Shown one piece after another: positions 6,663-15,372 of a DNA stretch of 30,232 bases. The translations under genes were made by a program, and so were the position numbers. The first letter of the stretch is position 1, and every line of letters starts with the position of its first letter. Origin of the DNA: Oribacterium sp. (lineage in GTDB: Bacteria; Bacillota_A; Clostridia; Lachnospirales; Lachnospiraceae); NCBI GenBank assembly GCA_017940955.1, contig JAGAXP010000216.1, positions 1 to 30,232 of the forward strand, given 5' to 3'. The notes under the pieces were generated by a model. It did no database searches. It saw only the letters and a program-made list of their open reading frames with translations, and was not told the origin of the DNA.

Positions 6663-7691
6663 ATGCGTAAAACAAAAAGAGTGATGGCGGTTGTCCTTGC
6701 GGCAACAATGGTACTTGGGAGCAGTCTTACTGCATTCGCAGATGAGCCTGTTACGAGTGGAGGAACAAATGGCGCAGGTACATCAGAGGGCCATGTGAAT
6801 AAGCATGTGATTTCTGTAACGTTACCTGTTATCCCGGATGGTTCTACTCCGTTTGCATACACGATGGATCCGGAGAGACTTGTCAACGAAACTAACGCTG
6901 CAAAGTATGCGGAGGGATCTACGTTTACCGATTCAGCTAAGACCAATGGTGTGTATTTCCAGACTGGTGAGAAAGCATACGATGATAAGAGTACCGTCCT
7001 TAAGGTTAAGAGCGAGAGTAGTGCCGATGTAAAGCTGACGGTTGATGTAGAAGTTGAATCAGCTGCTACTGATATTGAATTGGTAGATGCAGCACCTGCT
7101 CTTACGGGCGAAGATGCAGTTACAGATCCTCAGTTGTATCTTGCTTTGAAGGTAGACGATACTACAAAGGCTGTTAAGTCCTCTGAAAAAGTTTCTATAG
7201 AGACAACCATCGAAGGAAAAGATGATAATTTTGAAACAAAGTATGAGAGCGGAGCTTATGTTTACAAAGCAAAGACTGGAGATAGCATTACATGGAATGA
7301 GGCTGCAATCCAGATGTCTGGTGTTGCAAGCAAAGCATCAGCTGAGGGATTAACTGCTCCTACGCTTAAGGTTACATGGAAATATGAAGATCCTGCGGCT
7401 AATAATGGTCCTAGTGTATCAGGATCAAGCTTTGTTATGACAGCAGGTGAGGATGTAAATATACCGGTCAATCTCGGAGTTGGAGAACTAGCTGCTACAG
7501 GAATAACATCTGCTATTTGGAATAACACTGATCTATATGGAAGTACAGTAACATATAGTAATGGTGTCGTTACACTTGCATCTGGTTCAGTTGATTATCT
7601 TCTTGGTGACGAGACACAACCTAGAACACTGACAATAACATTTAATGATGAGGCGGCTACAGAAGTAACTGTAACGTTGACAGCGGAATAA
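6663..7691 (+). CDS. Secreted Ig-like protein, paralog of the protein at 18861
   Basis: 342 residues after AAGGAGG, a strong site suggesting high expression. Residues 1-26 form a signal peptide: RKTKR, a hydrophobic core (VMAVVLAATMVLG) and an AFA-DE cleavage site. The main part (about 45-250) begins with HVISVTLPVIPDG and FAYTMDPERLVNET and is beta-rich; the same landmarks (IISVDLPTVSDES, FYIDPQGLLYET) occur in the protein at 18861. The last 85 residues or so (FVMTAGEDVNIPVNL ... TLTITFNDE) resemble the X2/Ig-like modules of carbohydrate-binding and cell-surface proteins. There is no sorting signal or membrane anchor. It could be a surface protein held by the preceding membrane protein or an acceptor for the glycan; both are guesses. 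Confidence 0.7.
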   Translation: MRKTKRVMAVVLAATMVLGSSLTAFADEPVTSGGTNGAGTSEGHVNKHVISVTLPVIPDGSTPFAYTMDPERLVNETNAAKYAEGSTFTDSAKTNGVYFQTGEKAYDDKSTVLKVKSESSADVKLTVDVEVESAATDIELVDAAPALTGEDAVTDPQLYLALKVDDTTKAVKSSEKVSIETTIEGKDDNFETKYESGAYVYKAKTGDSITWNEAAIQMSGVASKASAEGLTAPTLKVTWKYEDPAANNGPSVSGSSFVMTAGEDVNIPVNLGVGELAATGITSAIWNNTDLYGSTVTYSNGVVTLASGSVDYLLGDETQPRTLTITFNDEAATEVTVTLTAE

Positions 7692-7724
7692 AAAGGAAAA
7701 AGGCAAGGTATTGCTTAATCTTGT

Positions 7725-7754
7725 GGAGGCTAGGGAAAAGCGTCTCTAGCCTTC
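7725..7754 (+). terminator. Hairpin before the glycan gene string, weak terminator or attenuator
   Basis: GGAGGCTAGGGA (7725-7736) pairs with TCTCTAGCCTTC (7743-7754), a 12-bp stem with two wobble pairs and a 6-nt loop. The following ACTTAATGTT is only modestly T-rich. Its position between an apparently highly expressed secreted-protein gene and the biosynthetic genes suggests partial termination that lowers downstream expression. Confidence 0.5.
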
Positions 7755-7817
7755 ACTTAATGTTAAAGAGAAAATTCTGCGGATTATTATTTCTGATACA
7801 AACGTTGGAAGGAAAAG

Positions 7818-9338
7818 ATGGATTACATTATTGTGCAAGCCGGAGGAAAAGGAACCCGGTTAGGATATTTAACCCAAAACAAACCCAAGGCTTTAGTGCC
7901 GATAGATAACTTGCCGATGCTTTTTTACTTGTTCAGAAAATTCCCTGACAAGAGATTTGTAATAATAGCGGACTATAAGAAAGAGGTAATGAGTGAGTAT
8001 CTCTTTTCTTTTGCTGATGTTAAGTACCAGATTGTAAATGCATCCGGGACTGGGACATGCTCCGGAGTAAAACAGGCAGTAAATCTTATACCTGATGGCA
8101 AGCCTTTTATGCTGGTTTGGTCGGATCTTATTCTGCCGGATAATCTGGAACTTCCAAAGGAATACAAGGATGACAAGATGCCCGAACATGACTATGTTGG
8201 AATCTCTGAAACTTTTTCATGCAGATGGAAATATGAGAACGCATCCCTTAAAGAGGAAAGATCAACAGAGTATGGCGTTGCGGGCTTTTTCTTATTTACG
8301 GATAAAAAAAAATTAAACAATGTGCCTGAAAGCGGCGAACTTGTAAGGTGGATGAGCGAACAGAACATATCTTTTGAAACTGTTGGTCTTGCCGGGACAA
8401 GAGAATTTGGAGTTTTGGAAGAATATGAAAAACTTCCGCAAGCTAAATGCAGACCATTTAATAAGATTACAGTTGATGGAGATATTTTGATCAAAGAATC
8501 TATCGATGCTCAGGGAGAGAGACTGGCTAAAAGAGAGGCAGCATGGTATGAGAAAGCCAGATTGTTGAACATTCCTGAATTGCCAAAGATATTTGAGACT
8601 AATCCTTTGAAGATGGAATTTATTGAGGGCAAAAATATATATGATTGTGACTTTGACTATGAAACAAAGAAGTCGATACTGAAGTCGCTTATAAGTGCAT
8701 TAGAGGCTCTCCATGAAAGCGAAAAAGTTGCGACGGATACTTTCAGTATAGAGGAAGCGTATTTCAATAAAACCATGGATCGTGTTGCAAAAATACAGGA
8801 TCTTATTCCTTTTGCCAGAGACAGGGAAATTGTAATCAATGGTAGGAAATGCAGGAATGTTTACTATCACAAAAGAGAACTCCAAAAGAGAATAGAGGAA
8901 TTGAAAAAAAATTGTGATCGATTTGCTTTTATACACGGTGACTGCACATTCTCTAACTTGATGGTCAGAGAAGATAATAGTCCGGTACTTATTGATCCAA
9001 GAGGGTATTTTGGGTTCTCGGAGTTATATGGTGATGTCAGATACGACTGGGCGAAACTCTATTACTCTATAGTTGGTAATTATGATCAATTTAATTTGAA
9101 GAGATTCAGGTTAGAAATTGGAGATACTGCTGAAAAAGGTGTACACCTGCAAATCACTTCGAATCATTGGGAAGAATTGGAAAAAGATTTCTTTTATATG
9201 ACAGGAGCTGACAGAGAGGAGATTAAATTGCTACATGCAGTTATCTGGTTATCACTTACAACCTATGCATGGCAAGATTATGACTCTATATGCGGTGCTT
9301 TTTATAATGGGCTGTATTATTTGGAGGACGTACTATGA
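7818..9338 (+). CDS. Nucleotidyltransferase-kinase fusion for sugar activation
   Basis: 506 residues, two domains. Residues 1-220 are a sugar-nucleotide transferase: QAGGKGTRLGYLT at 7-19 with NKPKALVPI just after it is the NTP-binding signature, and WSDLILPD at 101-108 supplies the metal-binding Asp. Residues 225-506 are a choline/aminoglycoside-kinase-like (APH fold) domain: Brenner motif HGDCTFSN at 373-380 and DPRG at 393-396 in place of the usual metal-binding D-F/W-E/D. Such a protein could phosphorylate a sugar or sugar phosphate and then load it onto a nucleotide. LicC-LicA (phosphocholine) is an alternative, but no choline transporter is nearby and the SIS isomerase gene overlaps it by 4 nt (ATGA), which favours a sugar. 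The nucleotide and sugar are not determined by sequence alone. Confidence 0.8.
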   Translation: MDYIIVQAGGKGTRLGYLTQNKPKALVPIDNLPMLFYLFRKFPDKRFVIIADYKKEVMSEYLFSFADVKYQIVNASGTGTCSGVKQAVNLIPDGKPFMLVWSDLILPDNLELPKEYKDDKMPEHDYVGISETFSCRWKYENASLKEERSTEYGVAGFFLFTDKKKLNNVPESGELVRWMSEQNISFETVGLAGTREFGVLEEYEKLPQAKCRPFNKITVDGDILIKESIDAQGERLAKREAAWYEKARLLNIPELPKIFETNPLKMEFIEGKNIYDCDFDYETKKSILKSLISALEALHESEKVATDTFSIEEAYFNKTMDRVAKIQDLIPFARDREIVINGRKCRNVYYHKRELQKRIEELKKNCDRFAFIHGDCTFSNLMVREDNSPVLIDPRGYFGFSELYGDVRYDWAKLYYSIVGNYDQFNLKRFRLEIGDTAEKGVHLQITSNHWEELEKDFFYMTGADREEIKLLHAVIWLSLTTYAWQDYDSICGAFYNGLYYLEDVL

Positions 9339-9925
9339 TTGCATATTACAATGATGTGCTGGCTACAATTGAAGATTCTTTAGAGTCCATAGATGAAAAT
9401 CTATATGAACAGATTATAGAAGAATGCGTAACTACCATTAAGAATGGTGGAAAAATCATCGCCAGCGGATTGGGCAAGAATGTCCCTATATGTGAGAAGT
9501 TTGTAGGAACCCTTAACTCCCTTGGAATAGATGCAAGGTTCCTTCATACCAATACTGCCGTGCATGGTGATCTTGGTATGGTAGGAAAAAAAGACATAGT
9601 GTTTCTGCTGACAAAGGGCGGCAACACAAATGAAACAGTCGACCTTGGTATGCATCTAAACGAACGCGGAACCAATACATGGCTTATGTCCTTCTACGGT
9701 GATGGAAAAGCGTCAAAGGTTGTGGAGAAGAAATTCATAATGCATCTCATTAATGAAGGGGATGAATGGGATATAGTGCCAAATAATTCGACAACAGTGT
9801 ATCTAATAGTATTACAAGGTTTAGCAATTGAGATCGGAAAACGGCTAGGTGTAACTTTGGATGATTTCAAAGTGAATCATCCAGGTGGAGGAATAGGAGC
9901 TCGACTTTCTGGAAAGGGGAACTAA
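9335..9925 (+). CDS. SIS-domain sugar-phosphate isomerase, KdsD/arabinose-5-phosphate isomerase-like
   Basis: 196 residues, one SIS domain. It shares HGDLGM (77-82) and NHPGGGIGARL (181-191) with KdsD/GutQ arabinose-5-phosphate isomerases, which interconvert ribulose 5-phosphate and arabinose 5-phosphate. KdsD usually adds a C-terminal CBS pair; this protein ends right after the SIS domain. GmhA-type heptose isomerases are the main alternative. Its start overlaps the stop of the preceding gene (ATGA) and its stop overlaps the next start (TAATG), so translation is probably coupled. A diverged copy of its last third is found at 16511-16693. Confidence 0.85.
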   Translation: MIAYYNDVLATIEDSLESIDENLYEQIIEECVTTIKNGGKIIASGLGKNVPICEKFVGTLNSLGIDARFLHTNTAVHGDLGMVGKKDIVFLLTKGGNTNETVDLGMHLNERGTNTWLMSFYGDGKASKVVEKKFIMHLINEGDEWDIVPNNSTTVYLIVLQGLAIEIGKRLGVTLDDFKVNHPGGGIGARLSGKGN

Positions 9926-10371
9926 TGCTAGGACGGATTATACACGGTTGGTTGTTTTGGAAAATAATAAAAACTAAATTTCAAATTGACTATAGGAAAG
10001 TTGTGATTGTTTTGTCCGGAGAAAATGCAGAGGTTGACAGACAAGCGATAACTCATCTCAGTGATTTTATGGAAAGGAAACATGTAGATAAAGCAATTAT
10101 TTTTTGCGCTGAACAAACAAAAGAAAAAATAAAGAAAGAATTTGAAGAAAATAGTTCAATATTGGTAGAAACACTAGGAAATGATGAGATGAACTTATTA
10201 TATTCTTTTTATATGTTTACAAAGTTTTTTGACAATATAGTGTTTACTAATACAGACACACCTAGTGACAATATGCTTGGCAGATATCTTAAGCAAACCC
10301 AAGTAAATGAAGAGGATGCAGTGTGTCTTGCATTGTACCATTTGAGACAAGTACCAAAGACTCGGGGATAA
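9925..10371 (+). CDS. Hypothetical protein of the glycan island
   Basis: 148 residues starting at an ATG that overlaps the SIS stop, after AAGGGGA. It has a basic hydrophobic beginning (HGWLFWKIIKTKF), alternating beta and alpha patterns (KVVIVLSGEN, KAIIFCAEQT, NIVFTNTDTPSDN) that look like a small Rossmann-type fold, and no catalytic motif I recognise. It has no signal peptide. It is clearly more AT-rich than the SIS gene. Its place between the isomerase and a glycosyltransferase-like gene, with a tight junction on both sides, suggests a role in the same pathway. Function unknown. Confidence 0.6.
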   Translation: MLGRIIHGWLFWKIIKTKFQIDYRKVVIVLSGENAEVDRQAITHLSDFMERKHVDKAIIFCAEQTKEKIKKEFEENSSILVETLGNDEMNLLYSFYMFTKFFDNIVFTNTDTPSDNMLGRYLKQTQVNEEDAVCLALYHLRQVPKTRG

Positions 10372-10376
10372 AGTAT

Positions 10377-11660
10377 ATGTATGATGTCGAATTAAGACGC
10401 ACGGAACGTATATTAAAACGAAAATACTTTTTTGGAAAACTAAAAGATAAAGAAATATATTTGTTTGGAGTAAGTGATAATACCAGACAAATAATTGGTA
10501 TATTACGTGATTTGGGAGTAAATCCTAAGAATGTAATAGATAACGATAAGATAAAACAAGGAAGTTATTGCTCTAGATTAAAAGTTATCCCAATGCAGGA
10601 TATCATTAACCCGGCAGATGGAAATAAAATATATATTTTATATTCTGGATTTTGGCGTGAAATGATTCCACAACTTCAAGAATATGGAATAGCCAAAAAG
10701 AATATTTGGAGATTAAATAGAAAACCAGGCTTGTTAACCTTTTTAATAATCAGTGCCTATAAAGGAAAAAGATATCGTAACAAGCTTATTAAGCGATATG
10801 GGGATAAACAAATATTCCTTTGTCCGTACACTGGAACGGGAGATATATACCTGATAGGAACATTCTGGGATGAATACATAAAACAAAATAATATAGATGA
10901 TTATATCTTTGTTGTTATTACAGGAGCATGTAAAAAAGTTGCTTCACTTTTTAATATAAAAAATATTGTATTAACGAAGAAAAAAGAATATGGAGCATTT
11001 TTAATTGACTATTATATGTTAGATAGAGAAAAGGGAAATATAACAATATTAAATGATTGCTGGGCGCAAGTGCACACGAATCAGGTGGAATGGTTCAGGG
11101 GATATAAAGAATTATATTTCACCCAGTTATTTAAGAAATTTGTATTTGGATTGCCTGATGACGTAAAACCTAGGCATCCTCAGTACAAAGATGAGAGTGA
11201 ACGCATAGGAGAACTATTTAAAAAATACAATCTTGTAAGTAAAAGGACAGTTGTTTTATCTCCTTATTCAAATACACTTTCAGATTTACCAGAAGAGTTT
11301 TGGGAGGAACTTGTAAAGGCACTTAAGGAAAAAGGATATGTTTTGGTAACTAATTGTGGAGGAAAATCGGAGCCTGCAGTTGAAGGCACGATAGGAGTTT
11401 TCTTCCCACTTGATATAGCTCCTCAGTTTATAGCTGAAGCAGGCAACTTTATAGGTGTAAGAAGTGGCTTTTGCGATGTGATAAGCGGAGCAGATGCAAA
11501 GAAGATTATTTTGTATGACAGAGGAAATCGTTTTTATATGGGAAGTGCATTTGAATACTTTAATCTCAAGGAAATGGAACTTTGCGATGATGCTGTAGAA
11601 ATTGAATTTGAGCATGGTGATTTAGAGAATGTAGTATCTGAAATTGTAATGCAATTTTGA
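10377..11660 (+). CDS. GT-B glycosyltransferase-like protein with N-terminal Rossmann-like domain (copy 1)
   Basis: About 427 residues from the ATG at 10377 (GGGG 9 nt upstream); a GTG at 10323 would add 18 residues but lies inside the previous gene. Residues 15-115 (KEIYLFGVSDNTRQIIGIL, VIDNDK, ILYSGF) look like a nucleotide-binding Rossmann domain of the PglD-N type. The remainder resembles GT9/heptosyltransferase-like GT-B enzymes: GTGDIYLIGTF, then TVVLSPYSNT and the C-terminal donor-site pattern FIGVRSGFCDVIS. The protein at 16866 has the same domain order and the same landmarks. Likely a cytosolic transferase of the NDP-sugar made by the upstream genes; donor and acceptor are not known. 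Strongly AT-rich codons. Confidence 0.6.
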   Translation: MYDVELRRTERILKRKYFFGKLKDKEIYLFGVSDNTRQIIGILRDLGVNPKNVIDNDKIKQGSYCSRLKVIPMQDIINPADGNKIYILYSGFWREMIPQLQEYGIAKKNIWRLNRKPGLLTFLIISAYKGKRYRNKLIKRYGDKQIFLCPYTGTGDIYLIGTFWDEYIKQNNIDDYIFVVITGACKKVASLFNIKNIVLTKKKEYGAFLIDYYMLDREKGNITILNDCWAQVHTNQVEWFRGYKELYFTQLFKKFVFGLPDDVKPRHPQYKDESERIGELFKKYNLVSKRTVVLSPYSNTLSDLPEEFWEELVKALKEKGYVLVTNCGGKSEPAVEGTIGVFFPLDIAPQFIAEAGNFIGVRSGFCDVISGADAKKIILYDRGNRFYMGSAFEYFNLKEMELCDDAVEIEFEHGDLENVVSEIVMQF

Positions 11661-11679
11661 ATTTAGTTGAGGGGTATTT

Positions 11680-12909
11680 ATGGTAGAAGACAATCCAAGA
11701 ATGAATGAGTTGGAGCGGATGGCGGACTTTTGTGGTAAATACGAACACATTTTTATTTATAGAACCGAATGTACGCAGAAGCTTATATCAAAGTACTTTC
11801 ATATGGCTGGTATAAGAATTCAGGGATTTATTAAACCAGAAGTATATGAGGGAGACAGAGCAAATGAGCCTTTTCCTATATATAATTTTCCTGAAATTAG
11901 GAAATTTGTGCAGGAAAAAGGCTCAGAAAATATTGGTGTAATTGTAAGTACAGATGATAGTGTGAATGACCAAGTTATTGAAACATTAAAAATGTGTGGA
12001 GTTACAGAAACATTTATTCTTAGTAATTGGAATAAGCGCACTATCCCAAAGAAGATGCAACCGCGTAGTATAGATGATTTTTGGGTTGAAGTAAATCTTG
12101 CAGATCACTGCAATTTAAACTGCCAGTGTTGTGATCATTTTTCACCAATTGCTACAAAAACATTTTTGGATTTTGATCAATATGTACGGGATATAAAGAG
12201 AATAGCTCAATTAACGAATGGTGAGTTAGGAATAATGAAGCTTCAAGGAGGCGAACCTCTTTTAAATGATAGATTGATAGATTATATGAAAGTAACACGC
12301 GAGATATTTCCTAATACACTGATTTGTCTTTTTACAGCAGGATTGCTATTGAAAAAATGGAATACAGAGCAACAAGAAACAAATATATGGGACGCAATAA
12401 AGAAATATGATATCGAAGTAAGGCTTACACAATACCCTATTGCATTAAATATGGATGAAATAGTTAATTCTGCTAAAGAACATGGTGTGCCAGTAACATT
12501 TGATCCACCAGAATTCAAAAAAGGTTGCAGATTATGGATTTTCTCGGAAATCGGTGCATTAAAGTATAGAGGAGAAAAGCACTCAGTAAAACATCCATTT
12601 GATTTGACTGGACAACAGGAAAAATATCGTTGGATTAGTTGTTATCAATTCAACGAATCAATAGTACTACGTGACGGAAAAATATATACATGTCCAATGA
12701 TACCGTACTCTCATTATTTTAATGAAGCATTTGATCAAAATCTTGAAGTAAAAGAAGATTGCTACATAGATATCTATAAGGCTTCTTCTTATAAAGAAAT
12801 TGCTGAGTTTTGTACACACAGAACTTCTTTTTGCGATTATTGCGCAGTACATAAAAGACATTCGTTGGATTGGAAGCAGTCAGAGCATACAATGCGTGAA
12901 TGGATATAA
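11680..12909 (+). CDS. Radical SAM enzyme with N-terminal Rossmann-like domain
   Basis: 409 residues, started by an ATG after GAGGGG. Residues 20-120 form a Rossmann-like module (HIFIYRTECTQKLI, GIRIQGFIKPEVYE, GVIVSTDDS) like the N-terminus of the neighbouring glycosyltransferase-like protein. The radical SAM core begins at about 135: the cluster motif C144-x3-C148-x2-C151 in HCNLNCQCC, and the SAM-binding GGEP at 190-193. Cys residues near the end (CYQF, YTCPMIPY, CTHRTSFCDYCAV) suggest an auxiliary Fe-S or SPASM/twitch-like region. It could oxidise, epimerise or rearrange the sugar or a cofactor. I cannot assign a reaction. It is within the AT-rich block and 20 nt after the transferase gene. 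Confidence 0.75.
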   Translation: MVEDNPRMNELERMADFCGKYEHIFIYRTECTQKLISKYFHMAGIRIQGFIKPEVYEGDRANEPFPIYNFPEIRKFVQEKGSENIGVIVSTDDSVNDQVIETLKMCGVTETFILSNWNKRTIPKKMQPRSIDDFWVEVNLADHCNLNCQCCDHFSPIATKTFLDFDQYVRDIKRIAQLTNGELGIMKLQGGEPLLNDRLIDYMKVTREIFPNTLICLFTAGLLLKKWNTEQQETNIWDAIKKYDIEVRLTQYPIALNMDEIVNSAKEHGVPVTFDPPEFKKGCRLWIFSEIGALKYRGEKHSVKHPFDLTGQQEKYRWISCYQFNESIVLRDGKIYTCPMIPYSHYFNEAFDQNLEVKEDCYIDIYKASSYKEIAEFCTHRTSFCDYCAVHKRHSLDWKQSEHTMREWI

Positions 12910-12972
12910 AAATATAGACTTCTGTTTCTTAGAAGTGATTGCAAAAAATTATAGATGGGATGGTTCAATATA

Positions 12973-14292
12973 ATGAGAAAAATACCAATTGAGTTTTATC
13001 CAGTCATATGTGAGACGGAATTGTGTTACGAGAGGGCGGAGGAACTATTTGATGTTCATATCGGAATCGAAGAACTATATATTGTAGATGAAAAAGGACG
13101 ATTAAGTGGGGTTTTGTCAAGAAAACAGATGGAAGAGAATAAATCAGGGATGATTTTTGACTCAGTATGTCGTGAACCGATTCTTATTGTTGCTAACAGA
13201 TATGATATGAAAATGGCAGAAGGCATGATGAGAAATACAGTATTTATTTGCTCGGTGCCTGTGATTGATCGTGACGGGCAAATAAAATATGTGTATGTCA
13301 AGGAGAATAATCTGTTTGACAAATCATTTACCAGAGAAACCGAACTTCATACTATGGATGAATATTCAAGAATAGTGCACAGAGCATTTGAGACTGCTTG
13401 CAATAGACTGGGATATCAACCATACATTTTAACGGATATTGTTAGCTGCGGAGGTAATTTATGGCAGATTCTTTTGGACAGAATAATATCAGTAAATGAT
13501 ATTGAGGAAACCACTGGAACTGTATTATTAGCCTATATTTTTGATTTTCATGCAAAATTGGCTGTTGAGCGTTGCTTAGAGAGAAATGTGTCGTTTATCA
13601 CTGTCAACCCAGTTGATGAGGACAAGAATGCAGGAATAACACCGTACTACAAAATGGATGAAATAGCATATGAAGTATTGAGAAAAGAATCTTGTTATAA
13701 TTCAAGCTATTTTGATTCAAGTGATTTTTCTTATCTATTTCAGGCAATTCGTCTAACCGCTGACTTATCGGGAGACTATGTTGAGATTGGAACATATAAG
13801 GGAGACTCAGCGCGAGCAGCGTTATCTTTTATGGAAAGAAGTGGGATTAAGAGGGATGCGTTCTTTATTGATACCTATGAAGGATTTTCGTATGACATTG
13901 CTAGACGCTCTGTTGATGCGCAATGGCAAGGTAGTCATACGGATACCTCTATGGAATATGTTCAATCAAGACTTAAAGAATTTGATGGCTATACGCTAAT
14001 TAAATCGAATATTATCACGGATCCATTTCCTAAGCAAATAAGAAAGATAGCAGTTTGTAATATAGATGTTGATATGTATGAAGCGGTTGCAGAAGCACTT
14101 GAAAAGACTTTTGAACTCGTAGTTGTGGGTGGTGTTATCTTAGCAGAGGATTACGGACATACTCCAGCGTTGCTTGGTGCCCATCAAGCTATAGATGAAT
14201 TCTATTGTAGGCATAAAACAGAAATATATGGGTTATATATGATGTCTGGACAGTTCATTATGATTAAGAAGACGGGAGGCTTTGCAGGATAG
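12973..14292 (+). CDS. CBS-like domain fused to a TylF-family methyltransferase
   Basis: 439 residues from the ATG at 12973; an ATG at 12955 would add six residues and cannot be excluded. Residues 28-115 have the pattern of a CBS pair: IEELYIVDEKGRLSGVLS and, about 60 residues on, VFICSVPVIDRDGQIKYVY. A linker region of unknown fold follows (about 120-250). The end (260-439) is a SAM-dependent methyltransferase of the TylF/macrocin O-methyltransferase type: VEIGTYKGDSAR (SAM site), FFIDTYEGF, and NIDVDMYEAV with GGVILAEDYG. TylF enzymes methylate sugar hydroxyls. The CBS-like part may sense a nucleotide or SAM. It precedes a second CBS-methyltransferase gene by 2 nt. Confidence 0.65.
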   Translation: MRKIPIEFYPVICETELCYERAEELFDVHIGIEELYIVDEKGRLSGVLSRKQMEENKSGMIFDSVCREPILIVANRYDMKMAEGMMRNTVFICSVPVIDRDGQIKYVYVKENNLFDKSFTRETELHTMDEYSRIVHRAFETACNRLGYQPYILTDIVSCGGNLWQILLDRIISVNDIEETTGTVLLAYIFDFHAKLAVERCLERNVSFITVNPVDEDKNAGITPYYKMDEIAYEVLRKESCYNSSYFDSSDFSYLFQAIRLTADLSGDYVEIGTYKGDSARAALSFMERSGIKRDAFFIDTYEGFSYDIARRSVDAQWQGSHTDTSMEYVQSRLKEFDGYTLIKSNIITDPFPKQIRKIAVCNIDVDMYEAVAEALEKTFELVVVGGVILAEDYGHTPALLGAHQAIDEFYCRHKTEIYGLYMMSGQFIMIKKTGGFAG

Positions 14293-14294
14293 TT

Positions 14295-15356
14295 ATGTAT
14301 GCAGATTATTTAATAGATGTAGGTGAAAGCATATTTAAAGCTACTTGGATGTTATATAGAAATGGAAGGATTCTTATTGCTGTCAAGGACGGTTATTTTT
14401 ATGGTGTCATTACATTTAAGGAAATAAACAGGACATTTGTCGATTCCAGTTTATTGCTCTCTGATATATGCAACAGGAGCTGTAAATATATATATGAAGA
14501 TGGGAAGTATGAAAAGGCTGGATATATTTTTGCTAATCATCCAGAAATAAGGGATATTCCAGTTTTGGACAAAGAAAATAAATTTGTAGAGTTGTTATCT
14601 CGTGAACGAGTGCTATGGGAACGCTATTACCGTGAAAATCGTTTACCAAGAATGCATTATGCTTACTGTATGTATAATGCTGCTTTTGAAGCTAGGGAAT
14701 TAGGATATAAAGAGATTAGCGTGATTGAATTCGGAGTAGCAGGTGGCAATGGATTGCTCAATTGTGAATTTCACTCAAATGAGATTGAAAGAATACTAGG
14801 CATAAAAATCAAGATATTTGGATTTGATTCCTCGGAAGGGCTACCAATTGGAAATGCAGGATATAAAGACATGATTCATATATGGCCAGATAGTAGCTAC
14901 AAAATGGATAGAGAACGCCTTGAAAAAAGAGTTTGTAAGTCAGAATTAGTAATTGGGAACTTTGAAAGCACAGTTCCAGATTTTTTCGAAAAAAACTGTC
15001 CGCCACCTGTGGGCTGCATGTTAATAGATGTAGATAGGTATTCATCAACAATACCTATTTTGAACATGCTCGAATCAGATAATAAGTGGTTTCTTCCAAG
15101 GGTCTATATGTATTTTGATGATATTTCTCCTGAATATGAATTCCAAGGAGAAGCTCTTGCCATTAAAGAATTTAATAATAAAAATGATACGATGAAGATA
15201 TCACCCGAAGGCACATATGGATCTGTTGATTATAAGGAAAAAATAAAGACTCATCATCGTTTTACTCATCCTAAGTATAACGACCAAACAAGAATGTACA
15301 ATGGCTGGCAAATTTGTGAAACAGATCTTGAATTACCATTAACCGTTTCCATGTAA
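14295..15356 (+). CDS. Second methyltransferase-like protein with a degenerate CBS-like N-terminus
   Basis: 353 residues, starting just after the stop of the previous gene. Residues 25-115 (ILIAVKDGYFYGVITFKEI and, later, IRDIPVLDKENKFVELLS) look like a worn CBS pair. Residues 140-330 have a Rossmann SAM-binding signature (VIEFGVAGGNG), FGFDSSEGLP and CMLIDVDRYSSTIPILNML, with FDDISPEYEF in the position of the TylF metal-binding segment. It is probably an O-methyltransferase or a related enzyme. Its C-terminus lacks the usual TylF ending. The pairing with a similarly built neighbour suggests two sites modified, or a heteromer. Confidence 0.6.
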   Translation: MYADYLIDVGESIFKATWMLYRNGRILIAVKDGYFYGVITFKEINRTFVDSSLLLSDICNRSCKYIYEDGKYEKAGYIFANHPEIRDIPVLDKENKFVELLSRERVLWERYYRENRLPRMHYAYCMYNAAFEARELGYKEISVIEFGVAGGNGLLNCEFHSNEIERILGIKIKIFGFDSSEGLPIGNAGYKDMIHIWPDSSYKMDRERLEKRVCKSELVIGNFESTVPDFFEKNCPPPVGCMLIDVDRYSSTIPILNMLESDNKWFLPRVYMYFDDISPEYEFQGEALAIKEFNNKNDTMKISPEGTYGSVDYKEKIKTHHRFTHPKYNDQTRMYNGWQICETDLELPLTVSM

Positions 15357-15372
15357 AATGAGGCGCGAGGCT

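Noticed and set aside
7818..9338. Calling the fusion LicC-LicA for phosphocholine
   Set aside because: No choline transporter or LicB gene is present and the coupled neighbour is a sugar-phosphate isomerase; kept only as an alternative.
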